Shown here piece by piece: positions 8,601 through 16,569 of a stretch of DNA of 64,000 bases (within the stretch, counting starts at the first letter, position 1; each line of letters begins with the position of its first letter). Made by a program: the position numbers and the translations under genes. The stretch comes from Verrucomicrobiota bacterium (GTDB lineage: Bacteria; Verrucomicrobiota; Verrucomicrobiia; Verrucomicrobiales; DEV007), in NCBI GenBank assembly GCA_963205275.1, contig CAUJIH010000103.1, forward strand, positions 62,001-126,000, read 5' to 3'. The notes under the pieces were generated by a model that did no database searches, was not told the origin of the DNA, and worked only from the letters and a program-made list of their open reading frames with translations.

Positions 8601-11183
8601 TCAGGGAAAAAGAAGCATTTGTGTGACCTTTGGACCATTATCGTCGTCATCACCATCTTTCCCGCCGCGTTTTCCACGCTTCTTTCGGCTGCCTGCTTCT
8701 CCGGGAATGCCCTTCTTCGGCATGGATTCGTAGGCGATGGGAGGAGAGTCTTCGCCCGAGCTGACTACGGGTGGGACCCCCTGGTCTTCGAGAGTCGCTA
8801 GGATCTCCTTCGCTCTCTTCAGAATGGATTCGGGTAAACCGGCGAGTCGGGCGACTTGGATTCCATAACTCCTGTCGGCAGCACCGGGAACAATCTGACG
8901 GAGGAAGATGATCTCGTCCTTCCACTCCCGCACGGCGATGCTGTAATTGTTCAAGGACGGTCGAGAGGCAGCGAGTTGAGTCAACTCGTGGTAATGAGTG
9001 GCGAAGAGAGTGCGACAGCGGATTTTATCATGGAGATGTTCGGCCACGCTCCACGCGATGGAGAGTCCATCGTAAGTCGCCGTTCCGCGTCCGATTTCAT
9101 CCAGAACAACGAGACTGCGGTCGGTGGCGTGATTCGCGATCAAAGCTGTCTCAGCCATCTCGACCATGAAGGTCGAATGCCCTTTCGCTATGTCGTCACT
9201 GGCTCCTACTCGCGTAAAAATACGATCAACCAGACCGATGCGGGCACTGGTGGCGGGAACGAAACTTCCCATCTGCGCCATCAGAGTGATGAGTGCCACC
9301 TGACGAATGTAAGTCGATTTTCCCGCCATATTCGGTCCAGTGATGATCATGAAGCGATTCGACTGCTCCATGATCTCCGTATCGTTCGGCACGAACTTTT
9401 CTTCTCCGATCTTCTGATCCAGCACTGGATGGCGTCCCTTCTCGATCAGTAGATCGTGCGAATTGTCGAGAAGCGGACGACAGTAGCCGAAAAGCCGCGC
9501 CGTCTCCGCGAATGAAGTCATCACATCGATCTCTGCTAGGGCAGATGCGGTCTGCTGAATTGCGCTCATGTATTCGAGAACGGCCTCTCGGAGATTTGCG
9601 AATTCCTCGAATTCCAAAGCCTTAAGCCGCTCATCAGCCCCTAGAATCTGGCTTTCCATCTGCTTGAGCTCCGGCGTCGTGAAGCGCTCGGCGTTCGCCA
9701 AGGTCTGACGACGAGTATAGTCGTCCGGAGCTTTGTCGAGATGGGCATTCGTGATCTCGATGAAGTAACCAAAGACGGCGTTGTATTTAATCTTCAACGA
9801 CGAAATTCCGGTGCGTTCCTGTTCGCGAGCTTGGAGGTCGGCGATCCACTGCTTACCATCGGTCGTGGCACGACGTAATTCGTCGATACTCGCGCTGTAT
9901 CCTGTGGCAAAAATTCCACCGTCACGCAGCGAGACGGGCGGTTCAGGAACGAGGGCACGGCCGAGAAGATCGACTAAGTCGGTGAATTCACCGAGACGCT
10001 GACAAAGCTCACCACAAAGACGACCACCTCTGAGGGCACTGACATGCTCACGAACGTCAGGAACACGACGCAGCGAAAGTTCCAGCGATTTCAAGTCGCG
10101 AGCATTCCCCGAGCCCTGACTCAAACGGCTCAGGGAGCGCTCAATATCGCGCACCTCGGCGAAATCATCACGCAATGTGTTCAACAAGAACGGATCGAGC
10201 ACGAGAGCCTCTGTGAAGTCCTGGCGAGCGGTTACTGCGGACAGATCCCTGAGAGGGTGAAGTAGCCAGTGACGCAACTTTCGCGCACCCATCGGAGTAC
10301 GAGTGCGATCAAGCCCTCCGAGCAATGAGCTTTTCACCCCGCCCGAACGACTGCTGACGAGATCGAGATTCGCTTGGCTCGCAGCGTCGATCAGGAGATA
10401 AGTTCCATCTTGAAAGACGCTCAGGGTGCGCAGATGGGCGACGCTACGCCGCAGTTGCGTTTCAACATAGTGCAGGACGGCCCCAGCGGCACCGATAGCG
10501 GGGACAAGGCCGGAGCAGCCGTGCCCATCGAGCGTCTGGACGTGAAAGTGCTTCTTCAGCGTGTATTCCGCCTGCTCGATCAGAAAGGGGTAGGCATCGT
10601 AATCCTGCGCAGCAGGGAGGCGGTCAAATTCCGCAGCCTGGTCTTCGGAGAAAAGCAGCTCGCTCGGACGAAGGCGCGTCAGTTCATCCTCCAGCGATGG
10701 GCGATCTGGAAATTCAGCTAGACAGAATTCGCCTGTGCTGTGTTCGATATACGCGAGACCATATCGACCGCGAGCGCGATAAACCGCTGCGAGATAATTC
10801 GACCGCGTCGCGTCGAGCAGACTGAGATTATCTACCGTACCAGCGCTGATGATTTGTGAAATTTTTCGTTCGACCAGTTTGCCCGGCTGCGGCTCTGAGA
10901 CCTGATCGGCGATGGCGACGCGGCGTCCGGCGCGAATCAGTTTCGAAAGGTAGGACTCCGCTGCGTGATGGGGCACGCCGCACATGGGTATGCCGTTGCG
11001 CTTCGTCAGCGCCACATCGAGGATAGGCGAGGCGATCTTCGCATCGTCGAAGAACATCTCATAGAAATCGCCCAGTCGGAAGAGCAGAAGGACATCATCC
11101 GGCAATTCTCGACGCATCGACTGATACTGCTGCATCATCGGCGTGAGTTTTGGGCAGTCGTTGTTCTCAGAAGTGGCGGCCAT
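8601..11183 (-). CDS. mutS: DNA mismatch repair protein MutS
   Basis: 860 residues, full length. The N-terminal mismatch-binding part has TPMMQQYQSMRRELPDDVLLLFRLGDFYEMF (with the conserved F-x-E wedge further along the family pattern). The ATPase has Walker A GPNMAGKST at 616-624, then DDIAKGHSTFMVEM and Walker B LVVLDEIGRGT. The C-terminus is a charged tail (GKRGGKDGDDDDNG) ending in QMLLFP, which resembles a sliding-clamp binding motif. It recognises replication mismatches with MutL (not in this window). No Shine-Dalgarno sequence precedes the ATG. Confidence 0.97.
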   Translation of the reverse strand: MAATSENNDCPKLTPMMQQYQSMRRELPDDVLLLFRLGDFYEMFFDDAKIASPILDVALTKRNGIPMCGVPHHAAESYLSKLIRAGRRVAIADQVSEPQPGKLVERKISQIISAGTVDNLSLLDATRSNYLAAVYRARGRYGLAYIEHSTGEFCLAEFPDRPSLEDELTRLRPSELLFSEDQAAEFDRLPAAQDYDAYPFLIEQAEYTLKKHFHVQTLDGHGCSGLVPAIGAAGAVLHYVETQLRRSVAHLRTLSVFQDGTYLLIDAASQANLDLVSSRSGGVKSSLLGGLDRTRTPMGARKLRHWLLHPLRDLSAVTARQDFTEALVLDPFLLNTLRDDFAEVRDIERSLSRLSQGSGNARDLKSLELSLRRVPDVREHVSALRGGRLCGELCQRLGEFTDLVDLLGRALVPEPPVSLRDGGIFATGYSASIDELRRATTDGKQWIADLQAREQERTGISSLKIKYNAVFGYFIEITNAHLDKAPDDYTRRQTLANAERFTTPELKQMESQILGADERLKALEFEEFANLREAVLEYMSAIQQTASALAEIDVMTSFAETARLFGYCRPLLDNSHDLLIEKGRHPVLDQKIGEEKFVPNDTEIMEQSNRFMIITGPNMAGKSTYIRQVALITLMAQMGSFVPATSARIGLVDRIFTRVGASDDIAKGHSTFMVEMAETALIANHATDRSLVVLDEIGRGTATYDGLSIAWSVAEHLHDKIRCRTLFATHYHELTQLAASRPSLNNYSIAVREWKDEIIFLRQIVPGAADRSYGIQVARLAGLPESILKRAKEILATLEDQGVPPVVSSGEDSPPIAYESMPKKGIPGEAGSRKKRGKRGGKDGDDDDNGPKVTQMLLFP

Positions 11184-11306
11184 GATTCACGGAACGGCGA
11201 ATCTAAGGAATTTCGGGGGAATTGCGAGTCGCTTTCTCGATGATCCATCTCAGGGCAGGCGAGAGCGGAAGAAATATTCCTCTTTCTCAGAAAGATCGCA
11301 TACTCT

Positions 11307-11334
11307 CATACGTCGTATGTCAGAGCCAAGGCTC
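11307..11334. promoter_or_regulatory. Two adjacent palindromes between mutS and thioredoxin gene
   Basis: CATACG-T-CGTATG (11307-11319, perfect) is followed three bases later by GAGCC-AA-GGCTC (11323-11334, perfect). They lie 26-53 bases before the thioredoxin start and in the shared divergent upstream region with mutS. They could be operators or a 5' hairpin; no protein is assigned. Confidence 0.3.
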
Positions 11335-11359
11335 AAAAGCTATCCATTGAATATCCTCT

Positions 11360-11704
11360 ATGAATCATCGCTATACTCGTCTTCTCCTCCTCGCTACTCT
11401 CGCCGTTTTTGGAGCTGTCCTCAGCTTCGGAGCCGAGACCGGTTCGCTGAAAATCATCAAATTCGAGGCCGAATGGTGCGGCCCCTGCAAAGCGATGCGT
11501 CCGGCCTATAATAAAGTCTCGAAATCAGAACCTGGAGTCGAGTTCCAGACGGTCGATATCGATCAGCAACCGAAAATAGCCGACAGCTATAAAGTCGAAG
11601 TCGTACCCACAATAGTGGCGGTAAAAAATGGCCGTGTTGTCGGGAAGTTGATTGGTCTTCAAAGCGAAGCCCAGCTTCGCAAATTCGTAAAAAAGAATCG
11701 CTAA
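11360..11704 (+). CDS. Secreted thioredoxin-family protein
   Basis: 114 residues: an N-terminal signal peptide (hydrophobic LLLLATLAVFGAVLSFGA, residues 8-25) followed by a compact thioredoxin fold. The active site is W-C40-G-P-C43 and the cis-proline is P83 in VVPTIVAVKNG. It should act as a periplasmic thiol-disulfide oxidoreductase. No partner (CcdA/DsbD) gene is adjacent. The canonical CGPC favours a reductase over an oxidase role. Confidence 0.85.
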   Translation: MNHRYTRLLLLATLAVFGAVLSFGAETGSLKIIKFEAEWCGPCKAMRPAYNKVSKSEPGVEFQTVDIDQQPKIADSYKVEVVPTIVAVKNGRVVGKLIGLQSEAQLRKFVKKNR

Positions 11705-11749
11705 GCTTTCACATCGCTAAGCTTTCAATTGCTGGATCGAGTGTTCTGA

Positions 11750-13381
11750 TCAGCCCAGCATTGAACGCTCAATAAAGCCCTGAATCGTTCCTCCGTCGAG
11801 ACCGGGCACGTTGTAGAGATCGTCATAAGTCTCGAAGGGGCGGTGATCGATGATGAGTTGTGCCATGTAGCTGTCGATCCCTGGGAGAGTCTGTAGCTCG
11901 TCCCAAGAGGCGTGATTGAGATCGACCACGGGGCCATCCGGAACGCAGTTCTCAAACTCTGAGTCTGTTCGCGATTCGGATTCGCCGGGATCAAGATTCT
12001 CTAATTCGACGTGATCGCTGTCGAAGGCAGTGTGAGATTCGCTCGTGCTCTCATGCCAGCTTTCGTCGTAATTACTAGATTCTGAATGTGGGGAATCTTC
12101 CTCTGTCGGCTCGCCGTGGAGCGTGTCTCGACTCACGTGATCGCTTTCCTCTGCGATCAAGCCGGGATGATCTTTCTCATATTGCTCAATCTCCGCCCGG
12201 TGAAGCTCTGCTTTTTCCTCTTCCGACAGCTCGGAGGTGGGTTTACGATAGAGGGCTTCCAGACGAAGCTTTTCAGCGGCTTCCTGCGCACGCTCTCGCT
12301 TCTCTCGTGATTTCTCGATGATCGAGGCGACAATGATACAGATCTCGTAAAGCAGAATCAGGGGGACCCCGAGCAGGGCCATCGTGAAGGCATCCGGACT
12401 GGGAGTCAAAATCGCTGCCAGCACTATGATGATGATCCAGGCGTAAGATCGGGTGTTGCGCATCACTCGAGCCGTCAATAGCTGTAGCTTGACCAAGATG
12501 GTGACGACGATAGGCATCTGGAAGCTGATGCCGAAGACGAGCACGAGTTGGGAGACGAAGCTGATGTAATATCCGATCCGATAAACGCTCTTCCCGCCCT
12601 TGGCAGGAACGAGGGCAATCTTGTCACGCACATTATCGTAGCGAAGAGCAAAATTCGACCCCTCCGCCGTGGTCAGCGTCTCGAGGAGATAAGTGCGGAT
12701 TTCATTGCGCATCTCGGGCGAAAGCTTGGAAGTCGATTCAAATTTTTCACCCTTTTTTACCGGAGGAATCCGAGTTCCCTCCACCCCGATCAAAGCGATC
12801 TCGGACGCTGGACGAGCCAGTGCCTCATTCGCTGGATCAGTGGCCGTTAAACGCTCATTCTCGAATTGGTAGAAGTATTTCAGAGCGAAAGGCGTCGCTA
12901 AGAAGAAGGCGAACGATCCACCCAGAAGAAACAGAATGAATCCAGCGGCGACCCCGGGGATGATCGTCCGCTTTTCCACTTGCCGCAGTCCGGGCATCAG
13001 AAATTGGAAGAGGAAAAAGACGACAAAGGGAAACGTGAGGATCAATCCGACGTAGAAGGCCAGCTTAAACATCAGGAAGATCATCTCCGTCGGGGCCAAC
13101 GGAGTCAGCTCGAGCTTGTCATAGAGCGAAACGCCCTCGGCAACATCTGCAAAATGGGACTTCGCTGGGAGCTGCACTAGCTGAAAGATCTCTTTGTTGA
13201 AAATGAAGGCGACACAGGTAGCAATCACTAGCGTCCCGATAATTCTGAACAAGGTGACGCGCAGATCGTCGAGATGATCGAGAAAGGGCTTCTCATGTGG
13301 ATCGAAACCATCGTCCGCGCCGGGACGCATGGCTGCTTGCTCTCTGAGACGGAAGAGTTTTTTGACAACGAACTGGATCAT
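11750..13381 (-). CDS. tatC: TatC translocase subunit with C-terminal helix-hairpin-helix domain
   Basis: Core of the twin-arginine translocase. The first cytoplasmic segment carries FLDHLDDLRVTLFRI (family HLEELR). The last helices carry ILTPSPDAFTMALLGVPLILLYEICI. At 543 residues it is about twice the usual length. About 90 extra residues lie in the periplasmic loop between helices 3 and 4 (roughly 184-275). After helix 6 come a charged, Glu/Ser-rich linker (about 365-480) and a ComEA-like helix-hairpin-helix (about 482-543: VDLNHASWDELQTLPGID, then AQLIIDHRPFETYDDLYNVPGL). That domain would be cytoplasmic. There is a GGAG ribosome site. No tatA/B in the window. Confidence 0.93.
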   Translation of the reverse strand: MIQFVVKKLFRLREQAAMRPGADDGFDPHEKPFLDHLDDLRVTLFRIIGTLVIATCVAFIFNKEIFQLVQLPAKSHFADVAEGVSLYDKLELTPLAPTEMIFLMFKLAFYVGLILTFPFVVFFLFQFLMPGLRQVEKRTIIPGVAAGFILFLLGGSFAFFLATPFALKYFYQFENERLTATDPANEALARPASEIALIGVEGTRIPPVKKGEKFESTSKLSPEMRNEIRTYLLETLTTAEGSNFALRYDNVRDKIALVPAKGGKSVYRIGYYISFVSQLVLVFGISFQMPIVVTILVKLQLLTARVMRNTRSYAWIIIIVLAAILTPSPDAFTMALLGVPLILLYEICIIVASIIEKSREKRERAQEAAEKLRLEALYRKPTSELSEEEKAELHRAEIEQYEKDHPGLIAEESDHVSRDTLHGEPTEEDSPHSESSNYDESWHESTSESHTAFDSDHVELENLDPGESESRTDSEFENCVPDGPVVDLNHASWDELQTLPGIDSYMAQLIIDHRPFETYDDLYNVPGLDGGTIQGFIERSMLG

Positions 13382-13503
13382 GACGACTCCGCAATGAAGC
13401 GAAAGGTGCGAACTCTAACGCGGATTTCCTAATCGGCAAAGGGCGGGTCTATGGGACGCTGATCGCGCCAGAAGATTCTCTGATCACGGGATGCGGTTCC
13501 GCT

Positions 13504-15426
13504 TCACTGCTTCGGAGCAGCGGACGCTTCCTTGTAGGACTGAAGACGCTTGCTGTATTCCTCTTTGTCGGGGGATAGGTTCACCGCTTTTTCGAGGTAC
13601 TCGATTGCTTTGGCCTGATCACCCAATGCGTGAAAGGTCTGGCCGATGTGATCGTAAATGACCGAATCTTCTTCATCGATCAGCGATTCCGCTTTCTGAA
13701 GTGCATCGCGGGCCTCCTCAAAGCGCCCTTTCTTGAAATAAAACCAACCCAGACTGTCGAGAATCGCACCGTTGTCTGGATCTAATTCCGAGGCGGTTTT
13801 GATCAGCTCACCGGCCTCGTCGACCTTCATGTCATTCTCCAGCCACATGTAGCCCAGGTAATTATACACAGTCGCAGAGAATTTCTGATTCCCGTCTCCA
13901 TCTTGCGCATTCCCCAGCATTCCGATCGTTTTGCGGAATAAGTCTTCGGCTTTTCCGAACTCCCCGTTTCTCTCATACGCCGCAGCATAACGGAAATAAA
14001 ATCCCGCATTTAGCGCCTGCGGTAGAGCCTTTTCCGCCAAGGGAATCGTTTTCTGAAACTGAGTGATGGCATCCGCCCATTTTTCCTGTCCAGACAGAGC
14101 GTAAGTCAGGAGTAGCGGGAACTCGGACGACTCTGGGAAAAGGCCACCCGTCTGCTGCAGAAACTCGACGGCAGACCCATACTCCTTCGCTTCGATCATC
14201 ATCCGCCCGAGAGCACTGTATTCCTCCTCGCTCCCCTTCGTGATCGCCAGTGCCGCCCGAAAATGGGGAATCGCCTCTTTATAACGCTCCGCTCGAAGAA
14301 AGATCCCCGCGAGACGACGGTGAACCTCCGCATTTTCGGAGTCAATTTTTGACAATGCTTCCAGAGTCGCGATTTCGTTCTCCGTATCGCCAGCAGCTCC
14401 ATACGCTCGCGCCAGCTTTTCTCTTACTTCCAGACTCGCCGGACTCATTCCGACACATTTTTTGAAAGCGGAAATCGCTTGGTCGATTTGTCCGCTACTG
14501 AGATAGAAGTCGCCTACGCTTTCGATCACTCCCTCATCTTCTCCGGCTCGATCCATCGCCTTGCTGAAGATTCCACCCACCAGCGTCGCATTCGGCCCCG
14601 ATCCGCCCTTTTCGATGGGCCAAGCTCGCACAGCGATCCGCCCGAGATCGAGCCAAAATCGAGGATCGCTATGATCTTGCTTCAGCACTTCAGATACGAT
14701 ACTGCGGGCTTCATCTCGCCTCTGGAGCGAGGAATACAGAGCGATCAAGTGACCATAGACTGCTACCTCATCTGGGAATTTCTTTACCGCTCCCTCCGCG
14801 ATCTCGAGCGCTCTCTTGATCGCATCCGTATCCTGACTCCGATAGGTCGACAGATATTCCGACAGGACGAGGTGAATCAGGTATTGACTAGGATTCTCAG
14901 AGAAGACTTTCTCCAACAGATCCTGCCCTTCCTGCACACGACCGGAATTCGCGAGCAAATGCGCGGTCTTCCGGGCGAGATCGATCTGTCCGGACTGATG
15001 ATCGAGCGAATTTCGGTAGGCCGCGATGGCATCTTCCATCCGCCCCTCATCCTCCAGTAATTGTCCGATGGCATACTGAGCCAGAGCGGCGCTCTTCTTC
15101 TGTCCCTCGGTCGAGAGATTCAGTCTCGCATCCGGTTCGAAGAATTGATCTACGTAGAGCTGCGCGAAGTCGTCGAGCTGCCTCGTCTTGGCAGGCGTGG
15201 ACGGCGTGGACGGCGTGGACGGCGTGGACGGCGTGGACGGCGTGGACGGCGTGGACGGCGTGGACGGCGCGGTCGAAACGGGAGCTTCAGCCCTACCTGT
15301 GGAAATCCACAGAGCCGAGAGCGTAACACCCGCGATGAGAAGACCTCGTAAGAAGGCGCTGTTCCCGAGCATGACGAAACGTTGGTGATCACATCGAGTC
15401 AGGCCACCAGTACGCTTCATTTTCAT
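13504..15426 (-). CDS. Secreted tetratricopeptide-repeat protein
   Basis: 640 residues: an N-terminal signal region (LRGLLIAGVTLSALWIS), a Ser-Thr-Pro low-complexity linker (eight STP units, about residues 54-77), then about 13 TPR units to the C-terminus (for example YAIGQLLEDEGRMEDAIAAYRNSL and YDHIGQTFHALGDQAKAIEYLEKA). TPR proteins scaffold protein complexes; this one should be periplasmic or outer-membrane attached. The true start may be an internal ATG, since MKMKRTGG precedes the hydrophobic core by about 25 residues. Its partners are unknown. Confidence 0.8.
   Translation of the reverse strand: MKMKRTGGLTRCDHQRFVMLGNSAFLRGLLIAGVTLSALWISTGRAEAPVSTAPSTPSTPSTPSTPSTPSTPSTPSTPAKTRQLDDFAQLYVDQFFEPDARLNLSTEGQKKSAALAQYAIGQLLEDEGRMEDAIAAYRNSLDHQSGQIDLARKTAHLLANSGRVQEGQDLLEKVFSENPSQYLIHLVLSEYLSTYRSQDTDAIKRALEIAEGAVKKFPDEVAVYGHLIALYSSLQRRDEARSIVSEVLKQDHSDPRFWLDLGRIAVRAWPIEKGGSGPNATLVGGIFSKAMDRAGEDEGVIESVGDFYLSSGQIDQAISAFKKCVGMSPASLEVREKLARAYGAAGDTENEIATLEALSKIDSENAEVHRRLAGIFLRAERYKEAIPHFRAALAITKGSEEEYSALGRMMIEAKEYGSAVEFLQQTGGLFPESSEFPLLLTYALSGQEKWADAITQFQKTIPLAEKALPQALNAGFYFRYAAAYERNGEFGKAEDLFRKTIGMLGNAQDGDGNQKFSATVYNYLGYMWLENDMKVDEAGELIKTASELDPDNGAILDSLGWFYFKKGRFEEARDALQKAESLIDEEDSVIYDHIGQTFHALGDQAKAIEYLEKAVNLSPDKEEYSKRLQSYKEASAAPKQ
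15194..15265. repeat. Nine-base minisatellite, eight perfect copies
   Basis: GGCGTGGAC is repeated eight times without a mismatch; on the coding strand it encodes (STP)8 in the TPR protein. Perfect identity suggests recent expansion, and unit changes of 9 bases keep the frame, so the linker length can vary between strains. Confidence 0.95.
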
Positions 15427-15443
15427 TACGTCAAGATCAGCGG

Positions 15444-15548
15444 TCAGCTCTTGTAACGCAAACGCTTCTTGTGGCGATTCGCCCTCATGCGCTTGCTTCG
15501 CTTGTGCTTGTTGATCTTGGTCTTCCGCTTTTTCTTCAGAGAGCCCAT
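15444..15548 (-). CDS. AURKAIP1/COX24-type small basic ribosomal protein (bS22-like)
   Basis: A 34-residue, extremely basic protein beginning MGSLKKKRKTKINKHK and ending RANRHKKRLRYKS. Lys, Arg and His make up well over half of it. It matches the short AURKAIP1/COX24 domain of small 30S-associated proteins found in Bacteroidota, Actinomycetota and the PVC group. It lies 17 bases before the TPR gene in the same direction. No other function is plausible for this composition and conserved opening MGS-x-KKKR. Confidence 0.85.
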   Translation of the reverse strand: MGSLKKKRKTKINKHKRSKRMRANRHKKRLRYKS

Positions 15549-15636
15549 ATTTCGTTAATCAATGTTAGTTTATTCCGGCCCGTCGTAATCGCCTCGTGGC
15601 AATTTACCCGAACCGGACGCGGGCGGGAATTATCGG

Positions 15637-16524
15637 TCACTCGATCACTTTGTTCAAGGGATATTCAATGATTCCTTCTGCTCCATGTTCTTTTAGCAGT
15701 GGCACGATCTCGCGGGCCTCGCGCTCAGTCAAAACCGTCTCGAGAGCCACCCAGCCTTGTTGAGCCAAACGTGAAACAGTCGGATTGCGCAGGGAGGGGA
15801 GCAATGTCCCGACCTTCTCAAGCGAAAGCTCTGGCAGATTGAGCTTCAGTCCCACCATGTCGCGGGCCATCAGAGCACCGCGCAGGAGTACGGACAGTCG
15901 CTCGATTTTTGACCGCTTCCACGGATCTGCCCAGGCATCATGATTGGCGATGAGCTGTGGATAGCTCTCCATCAGCACATCGACGATACGAAGATTGTTT
16001 GCCTTCAAGGAAGAGCCAGTTTCGGTAATGTCGACGATGGCGTCGACGAGATCCGGAACCTTCACCTCTGTGGCTCCCCAACTGAATTCGACCTCAGCCT
16101 TCACTCCATTCGCCTCTAGATATCGCTCGACGATCCCTATCGCCTCGGCAGCGATCCGCTTTCCCTCCAGATCCTTTACGGATTGAATCGGTGAGTCATT
16201 CGGTACCACCAGAACCCATCGAGTCGGATTGGACGTGGCACGACTGTACTTCAAATCGCAGACGGCATGGACATTCGCTCTGTTTTCTGCGACCCAGTCT
16301 TTACCTGTGATTCCGCAATCTAGAAAACCATGGTCCACATAACGACCGATTTCCTGAGCGCGAATCAAGCGCAAGTCGAGTTCTGTATCGTCGATTGAGG
16401 GACGATAGGATCGGTCTGCGCCGTGGATGTTGTAGCCCGCCTTTTCAAAGAGATCCATCGTAGGATTGAACAGACTGCCTTTCGGAAGTCCGATTTTGAG
16501 AAGATTCTGGGTTGGTTCGTCCAT
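15637..16524 (-). CDS. hisG: ATP phosphoribosyltransferase, long form
   Basis: First enzyme of histidine synthesis, joining ATP and PRPP. The 295-residue protein is the long, hexameric form. It opens with [23 protein letters not shown], has the catalytic-domain [21 protein letters not shown] block (here [17 protein letters not shown]), and a C-terminal regulatory domain (residues about 220-295) that in the family binds histidine for feedback inhibition. HisZ is therefore not needed. It is transcribed alone; no other his genes are in the window. Confidence 0.95.
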   Translation of the reverse strand: MDEPTQNLLKIGLPKGSLFNPTMDLFEKAGYNIHGADRSYRPSIDDTELDLRLIRAQEIGRYVDHGFLDCGITGKDWVAENRANVHAVCDLKYSRATSNPTRWVLVVPNDSPIQSVKDLEGKRIAAEAIGIVERYLEANGVKAEVEFSWGATEVKVPDLVDAIVDITETGSSLKANNLRIVDVLMESYPQLIANHDAWADPWKRSKIERLSVLLRGALMARDMVGLKLNLPELSLEKVGTLLPSLRNPTVSRLAQQGWVALETVLTEREAREIVPLLKEHGAEGIIEYPLNKVIE

Positions 16525-16569
16525 AGTTCTATAGGTGTGAGAAAGAGATATGTTCAGGATAAGTCGGCT

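Noticed and set aside
15194-15265. CRISPR-like repeat
   Set aside because: Units are nine bases with no spacers and lie in a coding frame.
15061-15392. Gly/Arg- or Asp/Val-rich frames across the minisatellite
   Set aside because: Artefacts of the nine-base repeat, which is open in several frames; the (STP)n frame continues into the TPR protein.
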